DNA from: Takifugu bimaculatus
Lineage: Eukaryota > Chordata > Actinopteri > Tetraodontiformes > Tetraodontidae
Length of the DNA: 64,000 nucleotides
NCBI GenBank assembly: GCA_004026145.2
Contig: CP034991.1
Location: forward strand, 7,289,294 to 7,353,293
Direction of reading: 5' to 3'
A program made the translations under genes and the position numbers. Shown here piece by piece: positions 1-14,248 of this stretch; the stretch's first letter is position 1; each line of letters opens with the position of its first letter. The notes under the pieces are model-generated. The model was not told the origin of the DNA. It worked only from the letters and a program-made list of their open reading frames with translations, and did no database searches.

Positions 1-553
1 ACTTCTGTTTTGTTACCCTCATCCTTGTGACAGTGAGCAGGTTGAAAATGCTACAAAGTGCAAATCTAGGATCCAAATCTGAAGCTTGCTCAGGCATATT
101 GAATCGACTCAGTGGGAGATAACAGGGCTCTCCCGGGTATTTATCCAGGGGAGTTCTTTTCTGGGGATTTTTTTTTTTTTTTTTATGTGGGTGATATGTT
201 GTCAATATTCAATGCAAGGTGAAGGTTAGCACAGACAGATATTACCTTTTAGAAAATATTTGATTGTCATTTGGAAGCCATGAGGCCTTTAGAAGCTACA
301 AAATTACATCTTTTTCTAAGTAATATAGTTGTCAGGGTGCCACCAATATATAAGGGCAGAGGGACCACATATGGATGTGTAACAGAAGTTATTTATTTCT
401 TTATTCCCTTCTGGATATAGAACCTGAAAATCCACATGGGGGTGGACAGTAAGTGATTGGTGAGTGAATAGATTGTGGAAAGCGCCAATATGGTGGAATA
501 TTGAAAATCTCCAATGTTCCCTGAGACCTTTCCATTTCAGGCATTGCCCCTCA

Positions 554-560
<7 letters not shown>

Positions 561-623
<63 letters not shown>
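561..623. repeat. (CA)n microsatellite, about 31 units
   Basis: An uninterrupted CA dinucleotide run. It generates spurious His-Thr and Cys-Val reading frames on the two strands, so those frames are not genes. Confidence 0.98.
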
Positions 624-625
<2 letters not shown>

Positions 626-3600
626 TCTATTGATAAGAGTTTGACACAGGCTATATCTCAGTGGTATAACCCAGAGCAGCTGTGAATTCCCTCAAAGCAA
701 ATAACCTAGCATGTCTGTCACTTATTGACCCACATCAGAATGTTCAGCCACCACCTGCAACACTCATTTTAGACCGCAATAAATATCAATGTTACATATC
801 AATAGACCCATCAGAGAGGTAGGGGGACATACATGTTTCTGAGAGTTAAAGGGGTTAGATTGAAAGCGGTATGAGGTGAGCAGTGAGAGATAACAGATGT
901 GGTAGAATGAAGAAAAATAGGAGGAAGAAAGTCAGATGTGGCTGTGTCCGTGTGGTCTGCTGCCTCCCGGGGTAGCCCAGCACTCCGTTGAGATTCCACA
1001 CTTCAGAATCAATCTGTCGTAACACAACACAAAGTTAAGCCTTTGCGCACTACCGCATCCTTGCACAAGAAACCAAATGTGCATTCACGCAACATGTTGC
1101 AGTCGCAGTTTTGATCCACCTCCGGCTGCTAGAAGGCGGCCACAACATGTCACCGGAGGGTGTGAGTGATAATGATTCAATAGGCCCCTTTGAACCCAAG
1201 GAACTACTCCACATTTCCTGGGAATATTTGCCAGAGAGTATCTCTTTTTTTGGGACTGTTCTCATCACAGAAATTGCACTTAAAGTCATATTTGGTGAGC
1301 CAATATTTTCCTTAAGTCCGAATTTAGTTTGGGGCCACGGGAACAACCAGCCAATCAAAGGAAAAAGAGGAGATGTAATTGCCATTATGCATCAATTGTA
1401 CAACTAAATTTGATGGCCGGGTGGAGGTTCAGTCCTGAGCCACTATAACTGCCGGTCGAACCTGGCGACCTTCTGGCCCTTACTGCCACATTAATAATAT
1501 AACAAATCATTACAATGACAAAATATTCATCTATCTATCTGTCCATCAGCATTTTCAGCCATGAGATGTACCCAAAAGCCTCTTTCATTCCAAGATGTGA
1601 AAGAAGAACCTGGTCTTAAACACAAAACAAAGAGGCTCTCAGTAAAAACTAATTTTTCTCACTGTGAAGTTTCCAGACTTGGACTCTGTATCTTGTCGTC
1701 TGTTGCGATCGTGAGGTGCACAGCACTTGCGAACCTTCTCCCCAACAAAATAAGATAACACAAAGTCCTGCTATCTGTAGATAAAAGTGAAATACTGTGG
1801 CGTCTAGCAGAGGAAGAGGGGAGGGAGACAAAGAAAGGAGCAACAAAGTTCTAGCACATAATGGAGTTTAGAAGTTTTATTCCCTATTTTCCCCTCACCA
1901 GCAGGTACCAAGGTCATGTTATTGAGCCAAAACAAGGACTTTGTGTTGAAAGTTCCCTTAAAGCTGCATTAGTGGTACATTTCAAGGATTCGTTTTTCCA
2001 CTTCCTGCTAGATTTGTGACATCAAAGAGCTCTAAAGTCCAACAAGATCTTACCTTATGGCATTAATACAAAAAGATTCCCCTATTGTTACTAATGGCCA
2101 ATACACTTTTATACATAACATGAGGTTTTGGTCAAGTATTTGACAATTTTTAAGATTATTTGGAAACACATATTAGACTGGTCACCAGTTTATTTAACCA
2201 GCTCAACTTACCATCTCCAACTAGGCTACTGTGGACTTTTCAACTGTGTGAAGACATGTGGATCTACTTGGATACCTGGACTTGATGAAGGACAATAAAA
2301 ATACTAAGAAAGACCAGTAAGGAATCAAACCTGAAATCCTCTCAACTTTATTCATCACAATACAAACAATTAATAATCATAAAAGAGAAGATTTCTGGTT
2401 TGATATTCTAAAAGCTAATAACTGGGTCAAAAGTTGTGGCCAAGATTGAAGTTTAGCTCTTGATAATTATAGCTGTGCCATCCATCAGCAGGCACTCTAC
2501 ACGTACTCAATAGGACCGAGGCACTAATCTTGTTTTCTTCAAGTCAGCAATCTTCATCTTGCGGCAGATGTCAGTAAAAAACATAACAGATGTCCGACTT
2601 AATGACCGTGGCTGGGACAGTATGAAATGGTTTACAATGTCTCCAACAAGAACATGTAGAAATTCAGAGAAAAAAAAGAAAAGATGCTATTGAAACGAAT
2701 AACAACAACAACTCCCGGCTCTCTGCGATATGCTAATAGCTCTTGCTGGATTACAGCCTTCTCTTTTAAGGAAGATTGAAAGCTCCTAATCTAGGAGGGT
2801 CAGAAAAGTTCAGGATGTTTGCTGGTGACCACTGGAACTCAAGAACAGTTGGTTTTTTTTTGCAAGTCTGATGAGCGTATAATGGAGCAGAGGGATCTTT
2901 CTTTTATTTTACTGGAGAGGAGATGCTGCAACCTGCTGTCTGCTCCAACCACAGGAAACCTTCCAATGAATGGGGTCAGATGAGATGTCAGAGGAAGACA
3001 GTTACCTGAAGCAAACGTAAATGTACCCAATCCTTTTAGGAACTAAAGACTTTTTTTCAGCATCTTCAAAGCTTAATAAAATCAATGATAACTATAAATA
3101 ATAATAATAGCTATGCTACTGTAGCTTTTATCCCTTCTATCCCTATGCTTTTATTGGGGGACAGTGATTGTTCACTATTTCACTGCTTCACTACTAGCGC
3201 AAAATTGAGCAACTGCAATTCAGCAAGGATGGAGAAAAATGCCTGTTTCAAAGAGGGATTCATGCATTTAGATAGGCTGAACACAGGTTAGGCCATTGGC
3301 TGCAGGTAACAAATGTGTGAACACAGTTCTCTGCAGTGTGTTGGCTTGTAACTCAGGGTAAACAAATTTTAGATGGATCATTTTGTGGACTGCAGATAAT
3401 TCATAATAAATGATGACGTGGGTGATGTTCAGAAACTGCTCTGCCATACTCCAAATTCCCATAAAGTGAATCAGATTTTTCTTTTCCACAAATTTGCTAA
3501 TGAAGCTTTTTGAAAGTTGTTTAACGAATCAATGCACTATAGACTTTCTGTGTGTGCTCAAACCCTCACCTCACCATAAACCTGTGTAATAATAACACTG

Positions 3601-4648
3601 GCTATTTTATAACCTAGAATTCCAATATAATAAACCAAGTAGAATTGACAAAGTGTAGCATTTTAGTCTTTATCAATGCAAACAGTAGAGAGAAGAATCA
3701 ATGTCAGACAATGGAGGGAATGAAGCAGGGTTTGAGCCCCAGTCTGCTGTGTGGAGGACTAACACTCATTTGGAGGAGAGGAGACTGCATGAGTGAGCAA
3801 TCTGTCTACCTGAATGCAGACTTTTATAAAGATTGTATCCACACAACAAAAGCAACATGTTACTTGTCATGTATAAAGTTCTTTTAGATTTAGATGGCTG
3901 TCTGTGCCACAATGTCAACAACAACTCCTGCAGGCAAATAAGGTAGCAGCTGTTGAAAACACCTGATTAAAGTCACAAACGTGGCCACAAAAAAATAAAC
4001 TCAAGTTCATTGTCATCGTGTAATTTGCAGGTTGTGATAAGATTTTTGCACAAATGTCACAGTTTGCAAGACAAATTCCCACAAGATCTATTTAGAGACG
4101 AAATGTGACGTTTGTTATCCAAGATCATGAGCATCACAGTCACATGGTGTTGTGTTTCCTCATCTTGCTCCGTGTCACCAAACATTTTTCCTGTGGGCTG
4201 CACAAAAAACCTGAAGATTTTGTGTTCCATCCTTCAAATTGATGCCAGGAGAGCACTCCAGAGGCATGTGTTTGTTGATGCGTCTCGTATTTTGCTAGTT
4301 ACCTGTAGATGTGACACTGCTGGCTCCAGGGCATCCTTTGTCTCATCAAAAAAAAAGCCTCTAGCAGTTGATACAAACATCATTGGACAATGCTGGAATA
4401 CACACCATCTCACCTGTCACACTATAACAATCTCTTCCCCAACTTGGTGCAAACACGAGGTGTAAAAATGTGCACAAGCGCGGCCGTCAGCGTGGATGCC
4501 TGTCCCATATGACCACAGATGAGGGTGTTTTGGGCTGTGTGGTTTGTCTACATGTGTATCTCGGTGGAGAGGGGAGGCGGCGGAGGCCATCTTTCATCTC
4601 TTACGGTGATCAGATATTCTACATGATATGATGTGATATGATATGATG

Positions 4649-4679
4649 ACACAGGCCCAGTTATGGGATGGGCCTGTGT
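4649..4679. repeat. Perfect inverted repeat, 11-bp stem and 9-nt loop
   Basis: The arms are ACACAGGCCCA at 4649-4659 and TGGGCCTGTGT at 4669-4679, separated by nine bases. It directly follows a short GATAT-type repeat at about 4621-4648. It could form a small hairpin or cruciform. No T-run or partner gene gives it a function. Confidence 0.85.
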
Positions 4680-7600
4680 GAAAAATGTGATGACAGAGCA
4701 AGCGGAAGACTAGACTGTGATCTGACATCTGAGAGGGGGAGGGAGCCATTGTGCACGTGAGAGAGAGAAAGAGGGAGAGAGAGTGAAAAAGGTGAGGATG
4801 GGAATGATCACGGGGTGAGAGAAATGAGGGGGGACAGGGGAAAGAATGACAGGAAGAGTGATGCCCTTAAAGGAAATGAAGATGAGTAAAATAGTCAGAG
4901 AGAATTAATATGACTTGGAAGGGAAGAGGAAAATGGAGAGGCATGTAAAGATGAATGGACAGTAAGGAAAACAAAGAGAAACAAGCACTTATTCCAATAA
5001 GGAAGACGCTGTCTTATATTTTATTGATGTAATGCCTGGAGCCTTAATCTCAGGAATAAATTTGACAGGGAACAGAAAACAGAAAAAACAGAAAAAAAGG
5101 GAAACTTAAAAACAAGTAGGGGCGGAAACGGATTGAATCATTCTGGGTTTTAAATAGTTTTACACTGCGAACAAAGGGCTTCATTTCATTTGACAGCACT
5201 TGGAGGAGAAGAAGAAGGGAAGGCTTTTTAATGCTGCCTGAAACCTGTTTCCCCACATTCCCTCGCTGAATAAAGTACAACTTTGTCAGGCGAAGCATTT
5301 TGATCAGGTTGCACTGCACTTTGATGGGCCAGCCTTTATCAGTATGCACGCTCTTTTTAGAACCAAATAGGACCCAATTATGTCAAACACCCTATACTGT
5401 TCTTACTGGAGTAGAAAATCAGTACATGGAAAAGAAGAAACTGAAAGATCACTTCAAATAGGAAAACTTTATTTTGCATACAAAAATCCCATTTCAACCA
5501 ATTGCATCATCAATTTGTGGAAACTTCCCATTATCATCAATTCTGCAAGTAAAATAAATGCATGGACACAGTCCTGTAGTTCAAGGTCGCGTCGTAACGT
5601 TACACAGAGGAGTCCAGATGGTGCAGGACGTGAACCTACAAGAGATTCTTGAACTTCTTGACCCGTCTTTTCTTTCCACCTGTAAATAAAAGAAATTTGC
5701 AAATGAATGAAAGAATTCACACTTTATGTTCCAGAAGTGAAAACAGATACATAAATGAATGTTTCTTCTTTGTTGCCGTGGAAACATGAAGAACAGCACA
5801 GCAATTGTACGATTGCACTGCATTTCATAAGTGAAGGAGAACTTTTGAGCGTACTTGGAAGTGACAGTGGCCTCGACAACACTGTCTGACATTAGTCCAC
5901 TTCACATCACGGTATGCTTTCCTCCCATTGTTCCTTCTCTGCACTTCTCACATGTATTGTCTTACGTGAGATCCTTAGAACTCGATAAGATGCAGGGTGA
6001 AGGGTTTTGTGGCTAAGGACACAGACCTGGGAGTGTCTCAGGGTTACAACTGCTTATTATTCGCCCATACAAGAGGCTTGGAGACTGACTGGTCTGGGAA
6101 ACGCCTCGGATCCCCTTTACACCCTGGTTGCCCTGAGTTAACTGCACCTCCAGTTTCCTTCTCTTTTCCAAAGTGGACACTCCCTTCCTCTAGAAAGACA
6201 TTATGGTGTAACATTTCCTCAAAACTATGGAGCTGTTGACACAGGAGCCACCCTGGAGCCCGGTATGAACATTTCGGATGTACAGAACAGCTGGAGTCAT
6301 CTGAGACAGTCAGGAAATTCAGTGTATGGCATCATTGTCTGCATCACACAACAGAGATACATCTATTAGATCTCCCTGACTTCCTTACACGTGGTTCCTG
6401 TAGGGCAAATTATGCCAGATTATCTTCCAAGTTATTGCATTCATATTCCCCCATCATTGGGGGAGGGTGGGGGGGGGGGGGGGGTAGACATCCGTTCAGA
6501 GTTGAACAGTTGAGCAGAAGTGAGTTCTGATCATTCAAGATCATTGTTCCGGCAACTCAAAACACCCTAGATCTGCCCGGCCCGTCTGCCTGACTGTGCG
6601 TGGAAGCTAATCATCTTCCAAGGTCCTTATCTCTTCTGCTGCCACCACAGATCAGAGATAGAGTATCTAATGTAATCTACCGTATTATTCACTTTGGGCA
6701 CTTCTCTGCCGACCCGTCTAGTCTGCACACTCTACATGCACGCTCCTGCTACCAGAGCTTTGTGAGAAGCCCGGCGCCACTGAGTGCTGCAAAACCTATT
6801 AACAACAGGTGTAAACGGAAGGACAGATTCATTTAATTGGATGTTAATTATTATTGTTGTTAATATGCCAATCTGTGTTCCTGTGCTATTATCTGGATCA
6901 CTCTGCAGATTAAATCTTGAATGCAGGAGGATAAATGTAATTTAATTAAAATAACAATTAATTACAAAACATGCACAGACACACGCACACTAAACAACCG
7001 CACTTGTGGGATTATACTCTTAAGAAAACAATCTATTCCCATATTTGTTTTTCCTGTGTGAATTCTGTCGCTCAGATTTCCCCTCAGACCAGCATCTGCA
7101 AACACGGACACTGTACTTGTCATGCTCTACATCACAATGTGCTTTTATGTGGAAAAATACAGACATATTTTGGGGCAGTCTCTCCTCATGCACAAAAAAA
7201 AAGTAGCCATGTCAAAACGTCCCTCAGGAACTTGCTAAAGGAAAAAAGTGTTGCTGGGTGATGCCCCGACTCTGATAACAGGACAGCGCATGGCGCCTGC
7301 TAACTATTCCCAGCAGAGACAGGCTCCACTCTCCAGGTGGAAATAACTGATGCTCTGGTAGTTATTCTGGCCAAGTGGAGGAGAAATGAGAAGCACCATG
7401 TATACGTACTATGCGTGTGCTACCAATTGGGATCGTCTACTACTGTATATGTAGAGCGCAGCAGTCTTGGGAAATCAGCATGTACACAAATGCACAGACA
7501 TGAATACCAAAGTGTGTGACTGACACACACTCACCACCACACCGGTCTCTCTTCCTCTTTTGTTTTTTTAGCTTCTGTAGCTCTGCTTTTGCTCCTGAAT

Positions 7601-9722
7601 CTTATGGGAGACATATTCCTTTTCATCTGTCAGCATGGATGGAAACTGACATGTTCAAAACACACAACAATGGCCTCCCCAGCACTGAGGAGGCTCTATG
7701 TTTTGTATGCTTGAAGCACTGCATTACCTCCTAAGTGTCTAGCAACCCCAGCATGGTAAATTATGGATGTTCTCCTTCCTTCTAAAAAGAAAAAAACATC
7801 TTTCACTTGAGGGACTAGTCATGGTTTACCTGTATAAATGCCCCATCTGTGCCTTTAGAGAAATGGATCGCGATAAAAGATGTGGGTCAGAGGATTTCAT
7901 TAGCACAGCATTTCTCTCTGTGTCTCCTCTGACAGAAACCATGTCAACATGCCTCATGTACACCTTTCTGAAGAAGATGCACGGCCAGCCTCCCGATCCA
8001 CGGCTAAAATTTACACAATAAAGCTCAGATTTAACAAGAAAGTGCTCGAAAGGAGTCACCTATCAGATCAGCTGCATATTTTTGATGTTCTCGCTCTGTT
8101 GGCTTCAGTCATTGGATCATTGGTTGTTGGGTCATCATCTTCAAGGTCTCCAGTCAACCTGGAAAAAAAGACATAAAGCTTAGTGAGGTATTAAACATGC
8201 ATATTGCAAACAAACAGATTTACATTTTCCTGCATCAGACCTTATTGGATTATGAGTCCTGCAGTTATTGGGCGACCTACTTGTTTCATGCAGTAAAATC
8301 AAAGTATAAAGTCAGGCTGGATTATTGTGTGCCACTATGTGTGTCTCTGCTTGCCCTCCCCCCGTTCATACTGAGGTTACATCGAAAGAGTTTCAGCTAT
8401 TGTGAATTATTTACTCTTCCCCCCATTCAGGCCTTTAACCCCACAGCAAATGTGCAGGCAGTGAGGGTTAAAAATACACTCCCATAGGATCCGCATGCAT
8501 GTGTACAGTATGGCCGAATATATGTGTATGTGGCAGATAAGCCATGACAGTTAGAGCACATCTCTCTCTCCCTCTCTCCCTGCCCATGCAGTCACAGGAA
8601 CTCATCAGAGCATCATTATGTGGGTACTTTCTGAGTGGGAATCTAGGCCGTCCCAGTTGGGATTATTAAAACACATCTTGATTTGCGCAACGGCTGAGAA
8701 TATGATTGATGTTGTTGTAAATATTTCGATTCTATCTGGATCCTGACCTCTTCTGCCTGACCTCAGGCAATGTCAGTGCACGCCTCTCTGTGCCTATGAG
8801 ATGAAATAATGTACAGAACAAGCATACATTTGTTCTCTACTGAACCATTAGTGAGGAGGTGTTTCCCTGACAGAAACTGACTTCTAATCACTTGTAAGAG
8901 AGAACAGATGCAGGATGGAGAAGTCCCAGCAGGCAGAATGCTACTAGTGATATAAACCTGTCTAACATCCAAGTGAAGTAGCTTTCCAGAGCAACTATGT
9001 GAATATTAATGTCACCACGTGGATCTTAATGGATCCACATATGCACCGAGACAAATTACACACAAACTCCACTTGGATATTGCCGCGGTATGTCCCTGGC
9101 ATTCAGCAGTGTTGTCATGGATACTTCCAGACACATCCGCCGCCCCATAAGCAGACGGATGCTGAGCGCTTCAGAGGGGCTGGCGCCGAGTAAACCCCCG
9201 CCTCCCGCATGAAGTCCACCCTCATTCTCTATCCCCTTCCCCCCCAAAATTGAATCCCCGTCCCTTATTCTCTCAAAAAGCTGCCTCAGCCTCAAAAACC
9301 CTCTCTGTCGCTTGCGGAGGACTGGAAGCGAACGGCAGCTTTCTCCCACCGTTGTGACCCTGGTTGCTCGAAACTGACAGCTAAAATACAGCAGAGCGAA
9401 CCAAACGGCGACGAGTGAGATGCAGACAGAGCCAAAACCACTTTCAAACTTTTTTCAGGAAACCCTGAAATTGATGAAGTGTGTGGGGAACTGAATAGGT
9501 TTTGTTCTCTCTGTCTCTCTGTCTCTCTCTTTCTGTGCATGCATGCATGTGTGTGTGTGTGTGTGTGCTTGAGTGTGTGCGTTAGCCCTCGGGGCCTTGG
9601 TTAAGCCTGTAGTTTATCCCGAACTGATCCTTTTCATTAGCTATTATCAATAATTCAACATCACACTTGCTTTAATGGCTTAAATGTGGGCAAACCCTCC
9701 ATCAATACACGTCCACTCTGAT

Positions 9723-9723
<1 letters not shown>

Positions 9724-9776
<53 letters not shown>
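9724..9776. repeat. (CA)n microsatellite
   Basis: A pure CA run of about 26 units. A shorter TG run lies just to the left at 9549-9567, so the two form a small CA/TG-rich patch in non-coding DNA. Confidence 0.98.
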
Positions 9777-9779
<3 letters not shown>

Positions 9780-12700
9780 GGCACTCTGCTTAATAACACT
9801 AACTTGCTGGGCCTGCACTCAATGTCAGTGAGGTGAATATTGACCTGTATACATGCACGTAAGAGTCAGGGCAACTAGAGCTCTTAAACCTAAAACACCT
9901 ATGAATCCGGGGGGTAATAAAAACATTTTTCTCCATCAACGAGGGACAGTAAAATTTTATTTTAAAAGAAATCATTTATCATTTTTTCTACAAATGTCTA
10001 TTTTTACTTTATATTAGGTTATATTTGCAATAAAAAAGGCACATCAAATCCTCGGCTTTAAGAGGAAAGGGGGATGAAAGGGTTAATCTTTTATGACGCT
10101 TCCCCTCCCATTCCTGCTCTGTTTTATCCTCCCTTTCATATTCTCCAGCAGTGGCCGCCGTCGGTGTCTGCACATATGCTGGAGGAAAAAAAGGCTTCCA
10201 CTTTGATTGGAGGGCTACTCTAAAGTGTCAATTATACTCATGTAAATGACAGGACAGTTTCACGTGTCTGAATAGGTTTTAGGGCCACAGATGGTCACAC
10301 GTGTGTGAACAAACAGGCACAAATCTCTGCCCAGGCACATGCAACGCTGATCCATTCCCTCCCCCTTCCCTAACAACTCTTCATCCACACCTCTAAGTGG
10401 CGAAAGCAGGACGTGCAAAGACAGTGGGCATAATGGGACGTGGGCACTTGCATTACGCATTGTCAACACCAAACTGATCATCAACTGGCTGCACAATGGG
10501 TGAAACACAAAGGCGTAGGAGTGCAAATCACCGCCCAACATGTGTCTGAACGTTGCAATATAATTGATTGGAGGATACCAGGTAAACAGGAACAAAACAT
10601 GGGCTTGGATTCATGGGAAGAATTGTGGGTGAATGAAATGATACAGGAACGCTTTTGTCATCTAGACATGTACCTCTGATGTAAACCCAGTGTCTGCAAG
10701 ATGATTCTGCGAGAAAAAAAGGAGAAAGAATAAAAATGAATTTGTGTTTCCAGTGCAAATGTTCCTGTTTGAGAGCGCTGGAGTTTCGGGCCGCACGCTT
10801 CTGTTCCGCTAATTCAAGCAAAAGCCAAAAGTCTGGACTCAGACAAGAGAATACATTAGAATGAAATGAAGGGTGACAGAGTTGGTCGCCTGACCCTCTC
10901 AACTCATATGATGTTTCCAGGTTTTTGGTTTTTTTAAAGAAGCTTTTCAGGCCCAAAACAGGATCAAACAACCTGCTGTGGAGTCCTGTTACACCATAAC
11001 AATGGCTTACATTCACTCTCTGCCTCAACGCACAAGCTTTTACCTCAAATGGCATAGAAGGAGGGAGTACGTCTGGTTCAGAGGGTGGGGTGCGTGCAGC
11101 TACGGTTGGTGGTATAAATGATATCTTAGCCGATAATGGTGCAGAACAGATTAGATGGTATCAGAGTGGCATGTTTGTTTTTAAGCACCAGCTTCAGCGA
11201 CTGTGCAGAGAGCTTTGGTCAACACGGCGGGCGCTCTGAGTCTGGAGAAAACTTCAAGATGTTGAGCACTCCTGTTGGTAATGTTCAGAGCCTCTCAGAT
11301 TAGGACAGACAGGAAGCATGAAGAGAGATTCAGAAGGGGGACAAATCAGTGGCTGTAAACGGAGCTCCAGCAACACCTTTAAAAGCTGAAAACAGTCTGC
11401 CATTGTCAAAATGTCTCACATTTGACGGGGGTTTAATTGACTTCTGAATGTACTGACTTCCCTTCATTAGCTCGGGATTTTAAACTCGGACATAATGGAG
11501 GATTCCTAAAGATATCACACAGGCGACTCCAACAGCCGTCCACGGCGGACAATCTGATTAACCAGACACGCAATAGACAGCTACTGTCGGCTAGACTCCA
11601 AAGACCCTGCTCAGGCAATGTGGAGCCCTGGCAAATTGTATTTGTTTTGCATTGGTTCAGTAGTTCTGGAGAAATTAGTATGCAGCGAGGGATGGGAGGG
11701 CTTGTCAAGATCGGGGGGGGGTCTCTACCCACCCACCAGGCGGATCTACATTCATGAACATTGTTGACAAGAAAGCTGACTAGTGTAAAGACAAGGAGAA
11801 AATAAAATGGCGGAGAAGACCATGAATATTCTTTTTGGTACGAGTGCACCTTCGCCGACAGGCCCCTTCTCCATCTGTCTGTCTTCCATGTCTGCTCATC
11901 TGTCAAGCAGCACAGCTTCCTTTCTGTTTTCGCTTCTCCACAGAACTATGTGTCATGCACGTCAAAACCGCCAGGCCAGTCCTTTTGAGAGTGTTCTGCT
12001 GGACCATAGAGCGAATAAACATCCATGTCAGGAGAAAGTGATCTGGGCCCCCTTCTCTGGCTGAGCCCGAGCTCTCCTGGGAAACACACAGCTCATACAA
12101 TGGATAGAGGAGGCCTTTTGTTGAATCTCTGGGAGCTGCAGGGCTAGCTCTGGATCAAACGGGGGTGTGTGAGTGTACATTTCTGCGTTTCGCACACACA
12201 CACACGAACAAACTGCACGTACACGGGAGAGTGAGCACACACACACACACCTTCGCCCACACACACACATAGAATCAGAGACTTTCCACCTTGCTTTAAA
12301 CTCAGTGTGACTGTGTAAACTTCTTCACTGTTTTGCCGTAGTTACCAAGGGCAAGGAGATGAATTCGAAATAGTCAGCAGGAGAAAGGGGAGAAGACAAA
12401 GAGGAGATTGGCGATGTAAATCAGTGCTGGGCTGATTTAGACTGGTCTGGTGTCAGCGTAATGTGCAGTTCTTTTGTATTATGTTCGAATCACAACTCAA
12501 AGCCTGTGGCTGAGTTCCCTCCTGGGGTCTTGAAGGCGCTGAAGTGTCTTGTATGTTACAGTTATTTATGACGCGGTCCTGAGAAATATATATGATCTAA
12601 AAATAAATGCTCTAATATTGGGTTGAGATGGAGAGGGAGGAGCTGGCCAGAGTATCCAGCACAATCTGAATGCGGTTGTACCTACTCGGAACCCCAAACG

Positions 12701-13732
12701 GTGCACAGGAGCATCAGTAGGCTGTTTATCTAGACACTGTGTTGTCTATTGTGGCAGAACAGTATGAATAATTACAGCACAGACACTAGAACACTGAGCT
12801 GCTATGGTGCATCCCCTCATCCCAGAATGCATTTCAATAAATTTCCATTCACGCCACTGCCTTGCTCCCGGCCGTCCGCCCCTGCTGTAGGATCTAAGGG
12901 AATTCTCCTCGCTAAAATGAACTCACACCGTCTGACCCTATTCATCCCCAAGACTGCACCGACTCCCCCTTTTCCAGCTTCCCCCAGTTTCCCACAGACC
13001 TGCTTTTCTCTTTTTCTGTCATGCCCTCCTTTCTCCCTACCTTCCCCACAGCACCACCCCAAACCCCTCCCAAAGTCTCTGCCTTGCTTTCAACTCCAAT
13101 TTTGGGCACAATGAAGCTGTACTGGCTGACAGTTTGGCCAGTAGAATAAGTGTTGTTTGAGCCTGCTGTGTGGGCCCGTAGCGGGCTCATTCTCTCCCTC
13201 GCCGGCTCAGTTACCGAGAGCCTCACTGCTGGGACACGGCACACATCCGTCCTCACGCTCCCACCCTGACCCAAACAATTAGCCTCAAATCAGACTCCGG
13301 CTTACCCACGCCTCCCTTCGCGTACGCATACGCATGCAAACACACAAAGAGAGCAGTTAACCAGTTAAAGCGTTCAGTTCCTCATTATGGAATGCTGTTG
13401 CATCAGAAAATGTGGAGCATCGCGAGGCACCATGTGGCGCTCTCCCATATCGCATCTGCTGGTGCGGTGCTGCCGAACCGCCAGCAGACTGGCCTGATTT
13501 ACTCAGTTACTCCGTGTCTTGTAGGACGTGTCAGAAAGGATTCTGTATTGGGGTCAGCAGGAAAGACAAAGCCTGCAGCCTTCTCTTCTCTGTCGCTTTC
13601 AGTAAGCATCAACCAGCCTCTTTTCCCTCCCACCCCCTCCCCATTTCTTTTTTCCCCCCAAGTTATCAAACAAATACATATAGAAAAACACATAAATATT
13701 ATTTTTGTCCACTTCCTCTTTCTCTATCTTAT

Positions 13733-13733
<1 letters not shown>

Positions 13734-13768
<35 letters not shown>

Positions 13769-13821
13769 CACAGGACATGAGAAAGTGGCTTGGAGAGGCC
13801 ATGATGGGGGGGGGGGGGGGG
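13734..13821. repeat. (CA)16 followed by a G16 run
   Basis: CA units occupy 13734-13765, and an uninterrupted G tract occupies 13806-13821. Both are simple repeats in non-coding DNA. Confidence 0.95.
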
Positions 13822-14180
13822 ACCATATGTCCAGGCGTTGTATATCAGTCAGCTCGCCCTCAGCGCTCCACCAGACCACCATAACTTAGTTTGTCCTCAG
13901 CACAAAGTTTGGCCCAAGCTTGGCTGGGTTCATTAGGAACCTATTCTCTGCAGCCAATGAAGCTCAACAGACCTCCAACAAAGGAGCTAATCACACCCAC
14001 TGCTGCTCTCTCACTCTCGCTCGCTGCTGCTCCACCTCCAGGAACTCTGTTTCTGCTCTTCTCCCACAGATGTCAGTTGCTTATGGAGCGCACACTAAAC
14101 AGCGTGTGAGCGATAGGTCGTTGCCTAACCACTGGTGTCAGACTTTATCCTTACTTTTTTTAACCAGACCTGATCTATAA

Positions 14181-14182
<2 letters not shown>

Positions 14183-14246
<64 letters not shown>
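14183..14246. repeat. (TG)n microsatellite, 32 units
   Basis: A pure TG run. A second, shorter TG run lies at about 14365-14389. Confidence 0.98.

Positions 14247-14248
<2 letters not shown>

Noticed and set aside
316..685. Open frames made of His-Thr or Cys-Val repeats (also at 14125-14420, 23386-23730, 23770-24316, 34618-35409)
   Set aside because: They are translations of CA/TG microsatellites and have no other protein-like content.
1411..1475. tRNA-derived SINE-like words (GGTTCAGTCC, and GGTTCGACC on the minus strand)
   Set aside because: The box A- and box B-like words are in the wrong order for a tRNA promoter and no cloverleaf or tail could be drawn.
8073..8158. Acceptor-like CTTTTTTTCCAG on the minus strand followed by an acidic frame (LTGDLEDDDPTTNDPMTEAN) to a stop
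   Set aside because: There is no poly(A) signal in the right orientation, no donor-side partner exon, and the peptide is unrecognised. It is probably chance.
10528..11055. A 175-codon open frame on the minus strand
   Set aside because: Its composition is unremarkable, no domain or motif is recognisable, no flanking splice pattern is present, and frames of this length occur by chance in 64 kb.
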